Positions 49,964 to 58,522 of a stretch of 64,000 bases of DNA are shown here, one piece after another (the first letter of the stretch is position 1; every line of letters starts with the position of its first letter). Both the position numbers and the translations under genes were made by a program. The stretch is from Neobacillus sp. PS3-34. Lineage in GTDB: Bacteria; Bacillota; Bacilli; Bacillales; Cytobacillaceae. Under the pieces are notes generated by a model. That model was not told where the DNA came from. It did no database searches and was given only the letters and a program-made list of their open reading frames with translations. Where the stretch lies: positions 1,240,001-1,304,000 of the forward strand of contig NZ_CP133267.1 of NCBI RefSeq assembly GCF_030915465.1, written 5' to 3'.

Positions 49964-50477
49964 AGAAAAAGCCCCCCTGCCTGAATGTCTGAAATATTGC
50001 TCCGGCAGCAATCGCAATCCCGTAGGGGAAAACCGTTTTGAGCCCTTCTTTTTCGTTCGGAAGCGGAAGCTTTACACCATTGGTGAGCCCATGTACGATG
50101 TACATTGCCTGCATAATTCTAGCCTTTGTCCCCTTTCTAAATAAAAGGACGATTATTGCCATAATTCCTCCTGCAAAAGCCATATAGAGCGAGGCCATCA
50201 AAACAAATTGAACTCCCTTTATTGCCCCGATTACAGAGAGCAGCTTTACATCGCCCGCCCCCATTCCTCCAAGAAAAAAAGGAATCAGCAATATGCCCAG
50301 CCCAACGACTGTTCCCTGCAGTGAACCGATCAGCCCAGATGTTCCGTCGACTACAAGATGAAGGATCCAGGCAGCGCACAAAATAGGATATAGAATAGAA
50401 TTATAGATTTTTCTTTCTCTTATATCTGTTACAACACAAATGATCAATAGAATAAATAATAAATAATCAGACCACAT
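49929..50477 (-). CDS. tadV: Prepilin peptidase TadV/CpaA (A24 family)
   Basis: Encodes 182 residues with about five to six membrane helices. The two catalytic aspartates are visible: Asp in VVTDIRERKIYN and Asp in the GxGD motif GMGAGDVKLL. It removes leader peptides of Flp pilin and TadE-type minor pilins. Its last 35 bases overlap tadE. A 103-base gap to the upstream flp gene contains no obvious terminator. Confidence 0.93.
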   Translation of the reverse strand: MWSDYLLFILLIICVVTDIRERKIYNSILYPILCAAWILHLVVDGTSGLIGSLQGTVVGLGILLIPFFLGGMGAGDVKLLSVIGAIKGVQFVLMASLYMAFAGGIMAIIVLLFRKGTKARIMQAMYIVHGLTNGVKLPLPNEKEGLKTVFPYGIAIAAGAIFQTFRQGGFFYDKGRTGPVAC

Positions 50478-50580
50478 CCCCGTACTCCCTCTCTGTAAGG
50501 ATGATTGTTTAAATGATTAAAAAAGCTGCCACGTTTCCTAAACGCAAGGACTCTTTTGCCTTTTCTTTTATTCTCTAATA

Positions 50581-50757
50581 TTAGTTATTTCGGTTTGTTA
50601 CTGCATCGGTAACTGAAGTAAACATAGCTAGGATCTGGGTACGTAATAATGCCAAAACTCCGACTACCGCAACCGCGATAATGCCTAAAACTAAACCGTA
50701 TTCTGTCATGCCTTGTCCCTGTTCTTCAGTGAATAATTCCTTCATTTTCTTCATCAT
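50581..50757 (-). CDS. flp: Flp/Fap pilin component
   Basis: Encodes 58 residues: short basic leader, GQGMTEYGLVLGIIAVAVVG as the Flp pilin signature with the invariant Glu five residues after the predicted cleavage glycine and adjacent Tyr, and a hydrophobic helix to residue 40. The ATG at 50757 lies eight bases after AAGGGG. This is the main pilin; only one Flp gene is present. A second ATG is adjacent. Confidence 0.93.
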   Translation of the reverse strand: MMKKMKELFTEEQGQGMTEYGLVLGIIAVAVVGVLALLRTQILAMFTSVTDAVTNRNN

Positions 50758-50779
50758 GTGTAATACCCCTTTTCTTTTT

Positions 50780-51121
50780 TTAATTAATAGATAAATAATG
50801 CCCAACTTTTGTTTCTGTTTCACGAATGGTACCTGCCGGCAATTCCAGCACGGAATGTGCACGGCTCTGGTACTTCCCAACTGCTGCAGGTCTTACCGTT
50901 TCGTCCATGCCTACAACTTCCAGTTCTTCATTTAAATAAAGAACATCAATGGAATAATTCATAAAAAATGTGTGGATGGATCGGCAGGGTTTAATCAACA
51001 AGCCGTGCCCTGTTGGCAAACTTTCCGTAAACATCAGCCCTCTTAATCTTTTAAAAAAAGAATCGGCGATGGATACTTGGTTTGCAATTTCGATACCGTT
51101 CGACAGGTTCACGAGCTTCAA
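50780..51121 (-). CDS. DUF192 family protein, first gene of the tad operon
   Basis: Encodes 113 residues. Motifs KRLRGLMFTESLPTGHGLLI and HTFFMNYSIDVLYLNEELEV, and a final hydrophobic VVGMDETVRPAAVG, are DUF192. No signal peptide. The TTG at 51121 is chosen because GGAGG lies eight bases upstream; the GTG three codons earlier overlaps that site. It is the first gene after the riboswitch and terminator and lies 22 bases before flp. Function unknown; the position suggests a connection with pilus formation. Confidence 0.85.
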   Translation of the reverse strand: MKLVNLSNGIEIANQVSIADSFFKRLRGLMFTESLPTGHGLLIKPCRSIHTFFMNYSIDVLYLNEELEVVGMDETVRPAAVGKYQSRAHSVLELPAGTIRETETKVGHYLSIN

Positions 51122-51135
51122 GCGTTTCACCTCCA

Positions 51136-51176
51136 GAAAATAAAAATGACCCCGCCTTTACCGAAAGGGGGGTCAT
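51136..51176 (-). terminator. Riboswitch-controlled terminator
   Basis: On the minus strand ATGACCCC-CCTTT pairs with AAAGG(C)GGGGTCAT and is followed by TTTTTATTTT. It lies between the c-di-GMP aptamer and the DUF192 gene. CTTTCGGTAA in its 5' arm and loop (51158-51167) is exactly complementary to TTACCGAAAG in the aptamer closing stem (51210-51219), so the two structures compete. Confidence 0.88.
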
Positions 51177-51207
51177 GAGCAATGCTGCACAACGATGAAA
51201 CGCCCTT

Positions 51208-51298
51208 GTCTTTCGGTAACTGGCTGGCATAGCGCGATGCGCCTTAGCCCCTGTAGCTTTGCGTCACTGATTTTCATCAGCTTTGCCTTTATCGAGAC
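51208..51298 (-). ncRNA. Cyclic-di-GMP-I riboswitch (GEMM-I)
   Basis: The minus strand shows the GEMM-I pattern in order: closing stem (GTCT..TAA with TTA..AGAC), GGCAAAG, a stem CTGAT-GAAA-ATCAG with a GNRA-type loop, the hallmark GACGCAAAGC, CAGGGGCTAAGG, a third stem loop and CCAGCCAG-TTACCG. The hallmark GACGCAAAG and the CTAAGG receptor make the class assignment firm. It controls the whole Tad operon downstream. It responds to c-di-GMP. Confidence 0.93.
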
Positions 51299-51466
51299 TC
51301 AGCGTTTGACAAATTCCGACTGATCTCTTACTCAAATAATAAAATTTTTCCAACTAATAAAATATCCTCCAAAACTATCATTTTATTCAAAAAATCATAG
51401 GCATTTCGCCTTGTTTTTAGGGGAGGATACTACTATCAAAATTCAATATTCTGGATGGGATTTTTG

Positions 51467-52605
51467 TTACTTCTGTCTTTTCCAATTCGGTTTATGCAAA
51501 TAAGTGGCATATCTCCACACCCATTCTACCGGCCATTATAGAACCTTTTGACCCAATAATGACTAACCAGGAGCTCAAAAGTAAACAGTCCAGCAGCCAG
51601 CAACGTCCCGTTTAATACGGAACTCTGCCCATAATACCCGAGCCCATAATGATAAAAAATAAGCGTTGATACAATCGACTGAAATAAATAGTTCGTCAAG
51701 GACATTCTGCCAACTGGAGAAAATACCTTAAAAAATCTTAGAAAAGTTTTCTTTTGCATCAGCCCGAAAATCCCTGCCGCATACGAAGCTCCTAATATCG
51801 GACCGCCAAAGATATCCTGAACAAAATGGGCGGCAAAGCTCCAGCCGATTAGATAAGGAAGGCATTTTATTAGGATTCCAGTAACGAAGAATGCAAAAAA
51901 AACCTTCTTTGTATCATAGCGCCGTTCAAGCCAGCCTGAATTGGCGAGAGATACTCCAATTAAGAAAAAAGGGAGAATGGTTGTGAACAGAAGGACTAAG
52001 GAAAAAAAATTATTGGCCGCAGCCCAATCATGTATTCTCTGTACCGTTATTGCCTGGAAGCTCCCGTGCCTGTAAATCTCCAAAGAAACTGCAGCTGCTT
52101 TGGAATTTGAAAATAAACGGGGTTGTCCACTGTCAAAAAATGCGAGCAGACTTAATAAAATATTAGGAATCGTGTAAAACATTATCCCAGCAGACATTAT
52201 CTTTTTGGGCGGTAAAGTCAGGAAGACCAACGAAATACATCCAATAACTGCATACTGAATCAATATATCGCCATGCCAGATGAGGAAGGCATGTATGATT
52301 CCCAATAATAATAGAAAGGTAAGTCTCCGGACCGCAATCCAATAAAAGCTGTCACCCTGTCTGAATGCCTTTTCTCGAAGCCTTGAAAGACCAACACCGA
52401 ACAAGAAGGAAAATATCGGAAAAAAGCTGCCCTGAAAAAAGATATCAATAACAATAAAAACGGTTCGATCAATCGGTTTGTCCCACCATGAAATGGGATC
52501 GATATATAAAAATGGAGAGTGAAAGGAAAGCATGTTAACAAAAAGAATCCCCATCACCGAAAATCCCCGCAGTACATCTAAATATAAATTCCTTGTTTCA
52601 GCCAT
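51467..52605 (-). CDS. DUF418 (YeiB-like) membrane protein (frameshifted at the end)
   Basis: Encodes about 379 residues with about 8-10 membrane helices; RNLYLDVLRGFSVMGILFVNM at the start is the acyltransferase-like DUF418/YeiB signature. The frame breaks at GGCC (51531-51534): NG[G]PVEWVWRYATYLHKPNWK completes the usual WVWR..TY end. It lies upstream of the tad leader on the same strand, but without its own terminator noticed. Function uncertain. Confidence 0.87.
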
Positions 52606-52714
52606 ATTCTGACTCCCTTGCGTTTGTTAAACTCTCTGTTTGGATTATATATTATTTAAACCATATATTCATGGGCATGGGTATTTCACATCTATAGAAT
52701 TAGGCTTTTTTATC

Positions 52715-52741
52715 ACCAAATGTTTATTGGCACATACGATA
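52715..52741 (+). promoter_or_regulatory. SigK-type promoter of the gerP operon
   Basis: AC (52715-52716), 16 bases, then CATACGATA (52733-52741) fits the SigK consensus AC-N16-CATANNNTA exactly. It lies 30 bases upstream of the gerPA ATG. In B. subtilis gerP is transcribed late in the mother cell by SigK with GerE. Confidence 0.88.
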
Positions 52742-52771
52742 ATAAAGAAATATAAAAGAAGGGTGTACTCT

Positions 52772-52993
52772 ATGCCAGCAATTGTAGGAGTAGCACAAGT
52801 GATGTCCATCGGGAGCAGTGCTGTATTCAATATTGGGGATGTTTACAAAATCATGCCCATTTCCAACTCAAAGACCTTTTCTGGTGCCGGTTCCTTCAAT
52901 ACAGGTGAAGCTTTAAGAATCAAAAACGAGGTAAACAACACCAATACACAAGACCAGGATCAAATCGATCAGGGTATCCTTTTCAATGCTTAG
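52772..52993 (+). CDS. gerPA: Spore germination protein GerPA
   Basis: Encodes 73 residues, MPAIVGVAQVMSIGSSAVFN onwards. GerP proteins are inner-coat components that let nutrient germinants pass to the receptors. The MPAIVG start and the FNTGEALRI pattern, and QDQIDQG at the end, place it as GerPA, the first member of the operon. AAGAAGGGTG lies upstream. Sixth member gerPF looks similar. Confidence 0.93.
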   Translation: MPAIVGVAQVMSIGSSAVFNIGDVYKIMPISNSKTFSGAGSFNTGEALRIKNEVNNTNTQDQDQIDQGILFNA

Positions 52994-53019
52994 GAAAAAT
53001 GAATTTACAGGTGATTCGA

Positions 53020-53235
53020 ATGAATTTTTATATTCAACAATCCATTCAGATTAATTTTATAAAAATTGGCGGTATTTCCAACTCAAGTGTTTTTCAAATT
53101 GGCAGTGCAGGCATTATTAAACCTACTTCCAATCTTTATAATACTGGCGGTTTTAAAGAGCCTGCCCCGGTGCCTGCAAAACCTGGTGTTGGTCCGACTT
53201 CTCTGCAACTCGCCCCGTCAGTTCCCTTGAAGTAA
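53020..53235 (+). CDS. gerPB: Spore germination protein GerPB
   Basis: Encodes 71 residues: MNFYIQQSIQINFIKIGGIS then NSSVFQIGSAGIIKP, as in B. subtilis GerPB. The ATG at 53020 has AGGTGA six bases upstream; an ATG seven codons earlier is possible. Pro-rich tail (EPAPVPAKPGVGP). Confidence 0.92.
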   Translation: MNFYIQQSIQINFIKIGGISNSSVFQIGSAGIIKPTSNLYNTGGFKEPAPVPAKPGVGPTSLQLAPSVPLK

Positions 53236-53280
53236 ACTGACTGTCCCAGCATTTTAAATCCATTAATGAGGTGGTATGGA

Positions 53281-53877
53281 ATGTATCAGGATTTTTACGA
53301 CTATATTCGTCAGCTGCACCTCTTTATTGAATCGCAGGAAAAGAGAATACGGAGGCTGGAAACACTTTTGGAACAATCGGTAAATGACATAGCAGAACTG
53401 AAAAAAAAACCCTCTATAAATGTTGATAGAATCGAATATAAGTTTGATCAGTTAAAGGTTGAAAAACTGGATGGAACCTTAAATATCGGTTTAAATCCAT
53501 CTGATATGCAAGGAATTGAGGATTTTGCCGTTGGAAACCAGGCTATTAATACTCCGATGCAGCCAGCACAACAAATGAGGGGAGTTATGGAGATAGAGGA
53601 TGAGATCGTAAATTTTGTAGACTCAGAAGCAGAGAGCCTCATCTCTTCCTATGGGGAAAATTTCAACAAAACCGTAGATCCTTCCTATCACGCTTTTATT
53701 AAAGATGATATTAAGAAGCAGCTGCCGGGAAGAATCGAATTTTACTTTAATAAAATTCCGCTTCAAAAGCGCCAGCCTGAAAATGAAGCGGAGAATAAAC
53801 AGAAGGTCATCCAGCAATTGAAATCGGACATTGAAAAAGGGATTGAAGCTTTTATTCGTAATCTTCCTGATGTATGA
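53281..53877 (+). CDS. gerPC: Spore germination protein GerPC
   Basis: Encodes 198 residues. The N-terminus MYQDFYDYIRQLHLFIESQE and the following coiled coil (RIRRLETLLEQSVNDIAELKK) are GerPC hallmarks; the C-terminal half is mixed alpha/beta and charged. AGGTGG lies six bases before the ATG at 53281. Confidence 0.93.
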   Translation: MYQDFYDYIRQLHLFIESQEKRIRRLETLLEQSVNDIAELKKKPSINVDRIEYKFDQLKVEKLDGTLNIGLNPSDMQGIEDFAVGNQAINTPMQPAQQMRGVMEIEDEIVNFVDSEAESLISSYGENFNKTVDPSYHAFIKDDIKKQLPGRIEFYFNKIPLQKRQPENEAENKQKVIQQLKSDIEKGIEAFIRNLPDV

Positions 53878-53891
53878 AAGGTGTGATGTAA

Positions 53892-54071
53892 ATGGAATTT
53901 CATGTGTATAACAGGGATATATGTGTAGGCACCCTTAAAGTAAACGGGGTTGCAAGCTCATCCATGATATTGGTTGGAGATACGGAAACAATTCAATTGG
54001 CTTCTACCTTCGACACACCTGCAGAATCACTTATTATCGGCCCATTTGTGCCGCTGCCTCCACAGGGATGA
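53892..54071 (+). CDS. gerPD: Spore germination protein GerPD
   Basis: Encodes 59 residues, MEFHVYNRDICVGTLKVNGV then ASSSMILVGDTETIQLAST, ending FVPLPPQG. It matches GerPD in length (58 in B. subtilis), order and sequence type. Confidence 0.93.
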   Translation: MEFHVYNRDICVGTLKVNGVASSSMILVGDTETIQLASTFDTPAESLIIGPFVPLPPQG

Positions 54072-54075
54072 GGCG

Positions 54076-54466
54076 ATGTTGAGCAGATTATCATCCGTTC
54101 AAAGCTTAAGTGCAAAAATCATCTCCTTTTCATCTGTTATTCAAATTGGCGATTCATCATTCATCAATGCTTTTTCTGGCCCTTGCTGTTCAAAGAGAGG
54201 CAGAGATGTTTTTCGGGAATGAAGGCAGTTTTGATTATCCAGTATTTACAGAGCCAATTCCTCTGCCACCGATAACTGAACCATTTCGAATGTACCGCCA
54301 AAATATCAATCCCGTCATTCGCGTATCCTCTATCGACCTGATTGGTGCGACTGCAGCCTCCGTTATCCATATCGGAAGCACGTGCCATGTCCAGCTTGAA
54401 GCAAGGATAAAACATATCCGCCAGCTGGGTGAAGAAGGAAAACAAGCCGAGAAAAAAGAAGAATAA
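54076..54466 (+). CDS. gerPE: Spore germination protein GerPE (frameshifted)
   Basis: Encodes about 129 residues. Start MLSRLSSVQSLSAKIISFSS then VIQIGDSSFINAFS; the second piece is LAVQREAEMFFGNEG, both close to B. subtilis GerPE. The join falls at GGCC (54178-54181); either one extra or two missing bases there would restore it. The end is RHIRQ-type basic (ARIKHIRQLGEEGKQ). The ATG lies five bases after the gerPD stop. Confidence 0.88.
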
Positions 54467-54486
54467 AAGCTACAGGAGGTTTTTTA

Positions 54487-54705
54487 ATGCCCGCCATAGT
54501 AGGTCCTGTACAAATTGTGAATGTTAGCGGTGGGATTGTACAGTTCGGAGATGCAGCGTTTATCTCCCCCAAAACCGCTTCAAAAACCTTTCTAGGATCC
54601 GGAGCTTTAAATACGGGAGGACTGGTTATCACAAATAATGGCTTAAGCTCCACCGGTGTCCTTGATACAAATCTGATTGATCAGCCGATGGCTGGAAATA
54701 ACTAA
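54487..54705 (+). CDS. gerPF: Spore germination protein GerPF
   Basis: Encodes 72 residues, MPAIVGPVQIVNVSGGIVQF onwards, with GALNTGGLVITNNGLSSTGV and a DTNLIDQ end. Paralogue of GerPA. A strong AGGAGG lies upstream of the ATG at 54487. Last gene of the operon; a terminator follows at once. Confidence 0.93.
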   Translation: MPAIVGPVQIVNVSGGIVQFGDAAFISPKTASKTFLGSGALNTGGLVITNNGLSSTGVLDTNLIDQPMAGNN

Positions 54706-54746
54706 AAAACAGCGGGAACCTTTATGGCATCCCGCTGTTTGTGTTT
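54706..54746. terminator. Bidirectional terminator between gerPF and addA
   Basis: AAACAGCGGGA pairs with TCCCGCTGTTT around a 12-base loop, with T-rich sequence on the right and As on the left. Confidence 0.88.
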
Positions 54747-54750
54747 AATG

Positions 54751-57700
54751 CTATTCGATTTTCAATAAATTTGCCCCATCAAAGAAAAACAAATACTTTT
54801 CATGAACAGTCCGTTTCCATATTTTCTCAAGTGCTTTCGTATATAAATTTATTTGCAGTTTATATCGCTCTTCCAGAATCGGTTTGACCTGTTCAAATCC
54901 ATTCTTAAAACGCCCCTGAATTGTGTCGGATTTATAGTCGACCAGGACAATCCCATTTTCATCCTCAAAAACACAGTCTATTACCCCTTGAACAAAAATG
55001 GCTTCATTTTCATCCTGCCAATCGAGGTACACCTCCTTGGCGGGTAAGGACATTGTAAATGGTATTTCCCGTTTAACCCATTTTGCCCGCTGGATTCGCT
55101 GGCCTAATTCTGAAGAAAAGAATTGGACGATTAGCTGCGGATCAATGATTTCCGTTTGCTCGACTGTCAGCAGTTCTTTTTCTATCATCGATGACAATAG
55201 CTCGTGAATGGCCGGAATGGTTGGAGGATCTGCCAAATCAATATGCTGCATCACCATATGAAAGGCCGTTCCCCGCTCCGCAGGGGTCAATGTTTTTTCC
55301 TGCATAAACCTTGGGCGATTTAAAATAGTCTTTTTGAATTTCCTTAAAAGGTCGGTGCCGCTATGTTCATCTATTATTTCGCGATGTCTTTTCATCTCTG
55401 AAACAGATTGTTTTGATCTATGGATTGAAGCATCACTATATTCATATTCCCAGGAGAGAACCTGCTTCACCTTCTCTGCAAATGGAGACTCTACTGGCAT
55501 ATGCCCGCCTTCCTCTACCACCTTCATAAAATCATCCTGTTCAGCTTCCTCTGCCTGTTCAGCTATTTTTATATCCTTAGCGTTAATCTTCGTAATTTTC
55601 CAGCGTGAAGGATGTTCCATGATTTCTGCCAGTGCTAATTCACTGTTAAAACCGACCTGATTCCTTACATCGGCACTATCACGGTGGCGGATAAGTGAAA
55701 AGCCGACCCAATCCATATAGCTGGTAGCAGCCGCCCTTTCATAATCCTTTAACAACCATTCAGAATGAGAACCAGCCTCGCTCCATTGCTGCAGTTTCTT
55801 ATCTGCATCCTTAACGGATGCCACAAGGAACAGCTTTTCCTTCGCACGGGTGAGAGCAACATAGAGAACGCGCATTTCCTCGGCCAGCATTTCCATTTTC
55901 TTTTTTCGTTTAAATGCAATTTGCGGAAGTGATGGATAGGAAATCCGTTTTTCAGGATCAACAAACTTTGCAGCAAAGCCAAAATCCTTATCGATTAAAT
56001 AAGACTTTCTTATATCCATCTGGTTGAATTGGCGGGATAAGCCGGCAACAAATACAACAGGGAACTCCAACCCTTTACTGCTATGGATGGTCATCATTCT
56101 GACTACATCCTCCTGTTCACCAAGGGCCCTGGCTGCACCGAGGTCGTCGCCTCTCTCTATCATTCTTTCAATAAATCTTAAAAACCGGAAAAGCCCCCGA
56201 AACGATGTTTCTTCATATTGGCGGGCCCTGTCATATAATGCCCTGAGATTTGCCTGCCGCTGCTTTCCACCAGGGAGCCCACCGGCAAAATCATAAAACT
56301 TTGTATCTCTATAAAGCTGCCAGATCAAATCAGACAATGAGCTTTGCCTTGCCATCCTCCGCCAGCTTTTTAAAGCCTGGGTGAAACGGGCTGTTTTTTC
56401 TTGAAGACTGTCTATTTTATCTGGAGTCCTGCTTTGGGTATACGATTCCACTGCTTCCCAGAAGCTTCCACCTTTATTTTGGATACGAAGCCGGGCAAGC
56501 TCTTCCTCATTCAAACCGACAATAGGCGATCTTAATACCGAAGCAAGCGGTATATCCTGGTAAGGATTATCGATCACCCGGAGCAAAGAAAGCATGATTG
56601 CAACCTCGGTCGCCTCAAAATATCCCGTTGATAAATTGGCGTAAATCGGAATGCCCTGCTGTTTAAATTCCTCCATAATTTGAGGAGCCCATGTCATGGA
56701 TCGAAGCAGGATAACAATATCCCTGTACATTAAGGGGCGGCTCGAATTGGTTTTAGCATTGAAAACCAGGGCTCCTTCTTCAATCAATTCCTTGATCTTG
56801 CCTGCCATTATTTTTGCTTCCAGCTGGGATTGCTCGAGATCACCTTTGTCAAATTCCACAGGCTCTTCTGGAGCTTCCTGTACATCCGATACTTCCTCAT
56901 GTGATTCGCTCCGGTCAATCAACAGCAATTCCACGGGATGGGATTCATCGGGATACGGCGCTCCTTTTTCAACTCGGCCGCATCATCGTATTCTATTTCC
57001 CCTACTTTTACGCCCATGATTTGCTTAAAAATATAATTGGTACCGTCAAGCACTTCTCCTCGGCTTCTGAAATTTCGTGAAAGGTCAATCCGCAATCCAG
57101 ATCCTTCACCGTCTGATTTATAGCGGTTGTATTTTCCCAAAAACAGATTAGGCTCTGCCAAACGAAAACGATAAATCGATTGCTTAACGTCCCCTACCAT
57201 AAACAAATTTCCTGCTTCTAGCTGACCCTTTGCCACCAACTTCAAAACCGTCTCTTGAACCATGTTCGTATCCTGGTATTCATCGACAAGAACCTCTTTG
57301 AATTGGCTCCGATATGCCAGTGCAGCTTCAGAAGGAAGGAAATCCCCCTCTTCTGTTATTGATTCAGTTAAGATCGCCAGGCAGTAGTGTTCCAGGTCGG
57401 AAAAGTCGACAAGCCCTCTTTCCCTTTTAATATCACCAAATTTTACGGCAAAAGACCGAACAAGTGAAACAAGCGTGCCTATCAGGGGAAGCATTTCCTC
57501 CATATCACGTAGGAAGCTTTCCGGCCTTCTTGAAAACAGTTCGTCTTTAAGGCTGCTGACTATTTTTTTAGCTTTATCCCTCAGCTTTCCGCCTGGTCGA
57601 CTAAATTCTTATCAAATTCATCACCCTTACAAGTTTTTGCGGTGCTGAATTTGTATGTTTGCATCGCGTTATAAAGGGCATTCCACGAATCTATTTTTGC

Positions 57701-58522
57701 TCCAATCATCGTGTCGATAATCGCCAGGTCATCAAGATAGTTTACTGCTCTTGGAGCAGGTCCACCTGGAAGCCTCGATAAATCCAGGGCTTTTTCAACC
57801 AGCTGCCTTGCTCCTTCAAGCTGAAGCTCTATATCGTAAAGGAGCGCAGGCATGAATGGCAAATCATCCACTGCTGTGTCAGGGTCGACATTGTACATTT
57901 CTGCAATCGATTGTAAATACTGCTCAGGCAGCGGATTGGACATTGAAAAATCATAAATGAATCGGACAATGTCCTGCAGTGCTGAATCGCTCCTGTCGCT
58001 TGTAAAAGCATCCACCAGCCTGAAAAAAGCTTCGTTGTCTTTTTTTCCGTATTCTTCTTCAAAAAGTTCATCCATCATTTCGTCTCTTAACAGTTGTGCC
58101 TCTGTCTCATCGGCAATCCTAAAGCCAGGGTCGACATCGATTAAATAATAATACTTTCGGATTACCTCCAGACAGAACGAGTGCAGAGTCGATATCGAAG
58201 CTTTATTTAAAAGGCTCAGCTGCTTTCTTAGATGACGGGATTTAGGGTCTGCCTGAATTGCCTTCTCCAGCGCCTCTCCGATCCGGTGGCGCATCTCGGC
58301 AGCAGAGGCATTTGTAAAGGTTACGACCAATAATTCATCGACATTGACAGGTTCTTCTGCTGACAATATTTTTTGGATCATCCTTTCGACCAGGACAGCC
58401 GTCTTTCCCGAACCTGCTGCAGCTGCTACAAGAATATCCTGATCCTTAGACATAATTGCCTTCCACTGGTCATCTGTCCAAGTCACATTTTCCGGCTTTG
58501 GCGGAATATAAAGTTTAGCCAT
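54751..58522 (-). CDS. addA: ATP-dependent helicase/nuclease subunit AddA (two frameshifts)
   Basis: Chi-dependent recombination-repair helicase-nuclease with AddB. Three pieces join into about 1257 residues. Piece 1 has Walker A AAAAGSGKTAVL (33-44) and the Ia motif VVTFTNASAAEMRHR. Piece 2 has motif II LVDEYQDTN and GDVKQSIYRFR. Piece 3 has MTIHSSKGLEFPVVF, VALTRAKE and the C-terminal nuclease (VLVDYKSD). Breaks: near 57587 (GCG GAA AAG CTG expected) and near 56950 (AAA AAG GGA GCG expected), each one missing base. It overlaps addB stop by 8 bases. Confidence 0.95.

Noticed and set aside
43749..51121. Type IV pilus or competence pseudopilus (comG) rather than Tad
   Set aside because: CpaF-type ATPase, CpaB, TadZ, TadE, A24 peptidase and a 58-residue Flp pilin together are specific to Tad systems.
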